From: Alligator mississippiensis
Taxonomy: Eukaryota; Chordata; Crocodylia; Alligatoridae
DNA: 64,000 bases
Assembly: GCF_030867095.1 (NCBI RefSeq)
Contig: NC_081832.1
Location: forward strand, 62,419,444 to 62,483,443
Direction: 5' to 3'
The position numbers and the translations under genes are program-made. Below are positions 58,851 to 64,000 of this stretch, in pieces. Below the pieces are notes generated by a model. That model searched no databases, had not been told where the DNA came from, and saw only the letters and a program-made list of their open reading frames with translations. Numbering within the stretch: the first letter of the stretch is position 1; every line of letters starts with the position of its first letter.

Positions 58851-60285
58851 GATGGGCTGCGTATGAACAGAATAGTGGAGTTTGGTTTGGGAGTTTACCC
58901 TATAATATCAATAAAACTTCTCTGAAACTAAACAAAACCACAACCCCTGAACATGCTAATTGATCAGAATGCTGATATGTAATAGTTCTGGATTTCTTTA
59001 TGCATAAATAACAATTACATTCTTGGACTGGTTGCAATATTAGGCAAACAAGGGGGATTATACTGTTTTGGTACATGATCAAGAGGTGCATGCTAAATAC
59101 CACAGACTGGCTATGGTTCAGTGTTGCCTTATGAGAATTTGTAGCAAGTTATTTTGTCAAAAATATATTTTGTGGCTTCTATTTTTTCTCCTTTTTGAAT
59201 GCTGTCCTCATCTCCTTTGCTGAGCAGCTGCCATTTCAGTATGTTATTTTTATCCACAAGAGTGAGTGAGCTGCCTTCTGCATAGCCAATGACAATCTGC
59301 AGAAACCTTTCTCTGGAGACTAATTGCATCTTCATTACAATGTATGCAGCCTTCGTGAGCTGAGCCTCAGATCCAGAGACTGATTTTTGAATCTGGGCCT
59401 TCCAGATGGCAATTTGAGCATTGCCATAATACTAGTAGGCTGACTAAACGTTTCCTTGATCACCTAGACTGAATATCTTTACATAGTGGCAGACTTGTTG
59501 CTGTCTCTCTCTTCAATCCATGCTCAAGAATTGATGTTTATTTCTTGGAAGTGGTGCAAGTTTAAATGGATTAAAAGAGTAGGCTGACACATCTGCTTCC
59601 AGTACTGCAAAACACTCTTGTAAAAGAGCCTGACTGAAAGCAGCCATGGTAAAAGACTCCAAAGCAGCTTAATAACTGCATGAGGGACACATGGTGGGAA
59701 AGGAGACAGAAGATGATTATGGTGAGTAGTTGTTCAGGCTTTGGATGCTGCAAAAAGCTAAATTGAAAGGGTGGGGGGAGGAATGAGGTGAGCTGAAGGA
59801 AGTGATGAATGATGCCCAGAAACTAGAGTGGGAGAAAAAGCAGCCTGCTGAGAAACAGAATTCCAGGACTAAATGTTCCTCAGTAGTTAAACTTTTGGAT
59901 TTCTTTGACTTAGCTGATACAATTAGTAGTATTACTGGAACAATAAGCCTGAAAACATTCATCTCAAGTCTACTAGTGGCCTGAAGAACATGGGTGATGC
60001 TCCCACTGTGTTCTTGATAGGAAATCTGTTTGCATCAGAGAATGTAATGGCTTGTACAGGGGTCTTGTGCAAGCATCCTCTGAATGCTTGGGGGGAAAAA
60101 AAAAATAACTGGAGATAGTTCTTATGCAACATAGGAATTTTTTTTACTCACTGGAGCACCCTATCTGGCTTCCAAAGATACATGCCCAGATAAGTTATTC
60201 ATTGATTCATAGATGTTTGGTTGGAAGGGACCTCAGCAGGTCATTGAGTCTGACCCCCTGCCCTGGGCAGGAAAAGGAGCTGGGG

Positions 60286-61773
60286 TCAGATGACCCCAGC
60301 TAGGTGCTTGTCCAGTCTCCTCTTGAAGACCCCCAAGGTAGGAGAGAGCATCACCTCCCTTGGAAACCCGTTCCAGCTTCTGGCAACCCTTACTGTGAAG
60401 AACTTCTTTCTAATGTCCAACCTAAATCTGCTCTCTGTCAATACGTGGCCATTGTTCCTACTTACTCCAGGGGGTGCCCTAGTAAATAGAACATCTCCTA
60501 TTCCCTGCTGCCCTCCCCTGATGAATTTATAGGCATCCACAATATCACTTCTCAGCCTTCTTTTGTGAAGGCTGAAGAGATCTAGGTCCCTCAGTCTCTC
60601 CTCATAGGCCCTTGCCTGCAGGCCTGTGATCATGCAAGTGGCCCTCCTCTGAACCCTCTCAAGATTCTCCACATCCTTCTTGAAGTGCGGCATCCAAAAC
60701 TGGATGCAGTATTCCAACTGCAGCCTGACCAGTGCCGCATAGAGGGGAAGCATCGCCTCCCTGAACCTGTTTGCCATGCATCTGCTAATGCAGGATAAAG
60801 TGCAGTTAACCTTGTTGATCACTTTGTCAAACTGACGACTCATGTTCATCTTGGAGTCAGCTATGACTCCAAGATCCCTTTCCACTGCTGTGCTGCTGAG
60901 AAGGTCATCCCCCCAGTCTGTAAGTGTGTTGGTGGTTCTTTTTGCCCAGGTGCAGCACTTTGCACTTGTCTTTGTTGAACTGCATCCTATTTCGTTCTGC
61001 CCATTTTTCCAACCTGTCCAGATCTGCCTGGATCCGTTCCCTACCCTCTGGTGTGTTAACTTTGCTCCATAATGTGGTATCATCTGTGAACTTGGACAGG
61101 GTGCTCTCCATGCCCTCATCCAAGTCACTGATGAAGACACTGAATAGCACCAGTCCAAGGACCGAGCCTTGCAGGACTCCACTGCCCACATCTTTCCAGG
61201 TCGATACTGACCCATCCACCCCCACTCTCTGGTGCGACCCCTAAGCCAATTTGCCACTCACCTGACTGTGTAATCGTCTACATCACAGCCTGTCAGTTTA
61301 TGTACGAGAACAGAATAAGATACCGTATCGAAGGCCTTCTTAAAGTCTAGGTAGATGACATATACCTCAACTCCTGTGTCTAAGCATTTTGTGACCTGGT
61401 CATAACAAGAAACAAGGTTAGTCAGGCAGGATCTGCCTGTAATGAATCTGTGCTGATTTCCTTTCAGCATTATTTCCCCTGCTGGGCTCCCACAAATGTG
61501 ATCCTTAATGATTTTTTCCAGAGTTTTCCCAAGGATAGAGGTGACACTAACTGGCCTATAGTTTCCTGGTTCCTCCCTCCTCCCCTTCTTGAAAATAGGG
61601 ACCACATTGGCCCTTTTCCAGTCCTCTGGGACCTGAACAGAGCACCATGAGTACTCAAACAGTTGTGCCAGCGGCTCTGCTATGACACTGGCCAATTCCT
61701 TCAGCACCCTTGGATGAAGTTCATCTGGGCCCACTGATCTGAACACATCCAGCCCCTCCAAGTGCCCCTTCAC
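60286..61773 (-). pseudogene. CR1 ORF2 reverse transcriptase region, interrupted
   Basis: It starts with VGPDELHPRVLKELASVIAE and NYRPVSVTSILGKTLEKI, then the palm segment VYVIYLDFKKAFDTVSYSVL (catalytic Asp in YLDF), then GSVLGLVLFSVFISDLDEG and LSKFTDDTTLW. The catalytic box reads FTDD where CR1 normally has FADD. The C-terminal part ERDLGVIADSKMNMSRQFDK through RLDIRKKFFTVRVARSWNGF and PREVMLSP closes the ORF at 60286. One in-frame stop (61258-61260) and two frame changes (about 61225 and 60910) break it. It reverse-transcribed the element's own RNA when intact. Confidence 0.93.
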
Positions 61774-62190
61774 TAAGTCTGTGCTAACAGGTGGTGGGCT
61801 GGTGTCCCTCCTATGTCTATCTATGATCCAATTGGGAGATTTGTCTTGGTCTGTGTCTAGGAATACAGATGCAAAAACTCATTGAAGAGCTCAGCTTTGT
61901 CCCCCCTCTGTCACCAATTGCCCATGTTTGTCCTGTAGGGGGTCCTATGCTACCCTGTACCTTCCTTTTGCTCCCTATATACCTAAAGAAGGACCTTTTG
62001 TTGTCCTATTGTTGTCCCCAGCCTAAGTTCTAATTCTGCTTTGGCCTTCCTAACTGATTCCCTGCAAGTGCGAGCCAGGGAGGTATACTCCTCCTTGGTA
62101 GCTACCCCCTGTTTCTACAGCTTGTATACCTCGTTCTTTCCTGGACTTCACTGTTCAGCCAAGAGGGCTTCCTGGCCCCTTTGCCCCCTT

Positions 62191-63189
62191 TTATGTGCAA
62201 TGGGATTGTTTCCTTCTGTGTCCATAAGGATCGCTCCCTTGAGGAATGACCACCCTTCCTGGACCCCCATTTTGCCAATGCTCTTGCTTCAGTGTCTCGC
62301 TGACTAATCTCCTGAGCACACTGAAGTTAGCCTTTCTGAAGTCTAGCACTTCAGTCCTGCTGGTTAGTTTACACACCCTTCTCCAGGTAGCGAATTCAAT
62401 CAGTCGATGGTCACTGTCCCCTAGGTTACTTTGTACCTGCAGATTCCCCACCAGGTCATCCCCTGTAGCTAACACCAAGTCCAGCAAGGTGTTTTTCCTA
62501 GTGGGATTGTATACCTCCTGCGTTAGATGGAGGTCCTGTATGCAGGTTAAGAACCTATGTGAGCGGTTAGATTTGGCTTACTGCTCCTCCCAGCAGATAT
62601 CAGGGTAGTTGAGGTCACCCATGACAACCATATCTCTCAACCGTACAGCCTCTGAGAGCTGTCTGGAGAATTCCAGGTCTAGCTCATCCTCCTGGTGTGA
62701 TGGTCTATAGTAGACCCTCACACCAAGTCCTTTTCCTCCCAGCTCCCTTTTATCCTGACCCACAGTACCTCAGTTTGGCCCTCCTCTGATCCCATCTTGA
62801 TTATAGAGGATGTATATTGTTCCTTAACATAGAGAGCAACACTTCCCCCCTTGTTTTTTCCCCCCACTCTATCCTGCCTGTACAACCTGTAACCCTCAAT
62901 GCCTACTGCCCAGTTGTGAGTTAGGGTCCCACCAGGTTTCAATTAGTCCAACCAGGTCAAAGTTGTTTCTTGCAATCAGGAGTGCAAGTTCCTCCTGCTT
63001 GTTCCGCATGCTCAGAGCATTAGTGTAGAGACATTTAAGCCCCACGATGGGTGCCCTGTCCTGATATCTGTCGGGCCCCTTAGTGCTTACCTGGGCTGAT
63101 CCAGTGGATTGCTTGTGACTTGCTGATCCTAGGGTCTCCTTATCCTCTGCTTCCCTGTCCCCCAACCAACCTAGTTCAAAGCCCTTCAT
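62191..63189 (-). pseudogene. CR1 ORF2 endonuclease region, interrupted
   Basis: N-terminal part GLKCLYTNALSMRNKQEELA and DLVGLIETWW (substrate-binding Asn and catalytic Glu region), then GGSVALYVKEQY, then VVMGDLNYPDICWEE, then LDLVLATGDDLVG and GDSDHRLIEF (the catalytic Ser-Asp-His). The order matches the exonuclease/endonuclease/phosphatase fold of CR1 ORF2. One segment (62718-62942) is in a different frame from the rest, so at least two frame changes are present. Its job was target nicking for retrotransposition. Confidence 0.92.
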
Positions 63190-63199
63190 AAGAGATCAG

Positions 63200-63997
63200 T
63201 CAGCCTGTAAGAGAACAGACTCTTACCTTTAGAAGAGAGATGAACACCATCTTGTCCCAGATGGATGTCCATAAGATGTCTCTCTTATGGAAGTGCGGAT
63301 CAGGGTTGTAGAAGCCAAAACCCGCATGATGGCACCAACTCCAGAGCCACAGGCTGACTTCCCTGATGCAGGCGTCCTGATGCTGACGGTGACTGCTGAC
63401 CAGAAGGATGGATGAGAAGACCACCTGTGCCCCCGACTTCCTAAGCTTGGCCCCCAGAGCCCTGTAGTCACTCATGACATGGTCTGGACTACTCCTGGCT
63501 GCATCATTCGTGCCCACATGGACAAGGAGCACGGGATAGTAATCAGAGGGCTGGATGAGGTCGGGAATCCTCGCAGGGATGTCTCAGATCCTGGCTCTGA
63601 GTAGGCAGCAAATTTCCTGTGCTGTGGGATCTGGTTGACAGATAGACCCCTCTGTGCCTCTCAGGAGGGAGTCGCCCATCAGGATGACCTGGTGTCTCTT
63701 CCTCCAGCTGCTCGATTGTCGCTTAGCCTGCCTGGTGTTTGTTGCGAATATGTCTTTCCCTGCAGCTTGCTCTGCTGCATCATCCTCCAGTGCTGCCAGG
63801 GTTTTGTGTCTGTTCCCCAGTTGCATTGGGGAAACAGTCACAGCCACACGCTGTCTAGCTCTGGAGGTGACCGTCCTCCATTCAGCTGTCCTGGGACTCT
63901 CCTGTGATGTCTCTGCGCTAGGTGCCTGATCCTGCAAAGAATGAAAGTATCCATCAATCTCATCCTCTGCAGCCCTGATCCCCCGCAGCCTGCTCAT
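63200..63997 (-). pseudogene. CR1 ORF1 with SGNH esterase domain, interrupted, partial
   Basis: Contains the esterase block I VILMGDSLLRGTEGS (nucleophile Ser), then VLLVHVGTNDAARS (GTND block III), and NPDPHFHKRDILW near the C-terminus. The domain identity follows from the GDS and GTND boxes, known in ORF1 of vertebrate CR1/L2-type LINEs. An in-frame stop at about 63584 splits it. Its start lies beyond the window or just before 63997. Confidence 0.88.
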
Positions 63998-64000
63998 CTG

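Larger units (their letters stand above)
55323..64000 (+). other. CPEB4 intron 2 (5' part, runs off window)
   Basis: At least 8.7 kb. The first 2.4 kb are AT-rich single-copy DNA with an A-run at 56009-56023 and a pentanucleotide repeat. A GC-rich block, a fold-back-like block and a long antisense CR1 follow and are listed separately. No further exon of CPEB4 was recognised. Confidence 0.85.
60197..64000 (-). mobile_element. Long CR1 LINE, antisense in CPEB4 intron 2, running off the window
   Basis: Reads right to left. ORF1 has an SGNH-esterase domain (63997-63200), then ORF2 has an apurinic-type endonuclease (63189-62191) and a reverse transcriptase (61773-60286), then a short 3' UTR ending near 60197 in a 'gattcatag'-type tail. 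At least 3.8 kb is present, far more than the usual truncated CR1 copies. ORF1 and ORF2 are separated by about 10 bp. Several frame interruptions make it non-functional as it stands. It is still easily aligned by eye, so it is moderately young. The 5' end lies outside the window. Confidence 0.95.

Overview
The window looks like a vertebrate nuclear chromosome segment from a reptile, most likely a crocodilian (a turtle is the main alternative). The evidence is one clearly recognisable vertebrate gene with large introns, abundant CR1 LINE sequence including a long copy with an esterase-type ORF1, many fold-back or terminal-inverted-repeat DNA transposons, and no L1 or Alu-like sequence. The lineage is inferred from repeat character, not from a database comparison.

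Only one host gene is supported: CPEB4 (cytoplasmic polyadenylation element-binding protein 4), on the + strand. A CpG-island promoter lies at about 38.9-39.8 kb, with three YY1-like sites, a GABP/ETS site and Sp1 boxes. A long 5' UTR with short upstream ORFs runs to 40432. The first coding exon is 40433-41557 (375 codons, the disordered N-terminal regulatory half). Intron 1 is 41558-55240, the second coding exon is 55241-55322, and intron 2 continues past the window end. The RRMs and zinc-binding domain of CPEB4 would lie to the right of this window.

Positions 1-38.9 kb are intergenic. I find no supported host coding exon there. They hold AT-rich, mostly single-copy DNA with islands of GC-rich repeats (about 2.0-3.6, 8.5-10.0, 13.7-16.4 and 32.6-33.8 kb) and several well-bounded transposons: a 176-bp hAT-like MITE (6127-6302), a 532-bp fold-back element (10415-10946), a hAT-like element with a perfect 8-bp target duplication (18199-18438), a 440-bp Tigger/pogo-like MITE (22285-22724), a fold-back element (35013-35218), and two short retro-insertions sharing a 3' end (17388-17577 and 37959-38167) with 10-bp and 15-bp target duplications. 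Ancient MIR/CR1-like fragments are scattered throughout.

Intron 1 carries a second Tigger-like MITE (51818-52291) inserted inside an older CR1 3' fragment, a hAT-like element (49652-50187), and a second relative of the 10.4-kb fold-back family (50782-51035). Intron 2 ends in a long antisense CR1 LINE (60197 to beyond 64000) with ORF1 (SGNH esterase), endonuclease and reverse transcriptase all recognisable but interrupted. No tRNA, rRNA, CRISPR or viral gene was seen.
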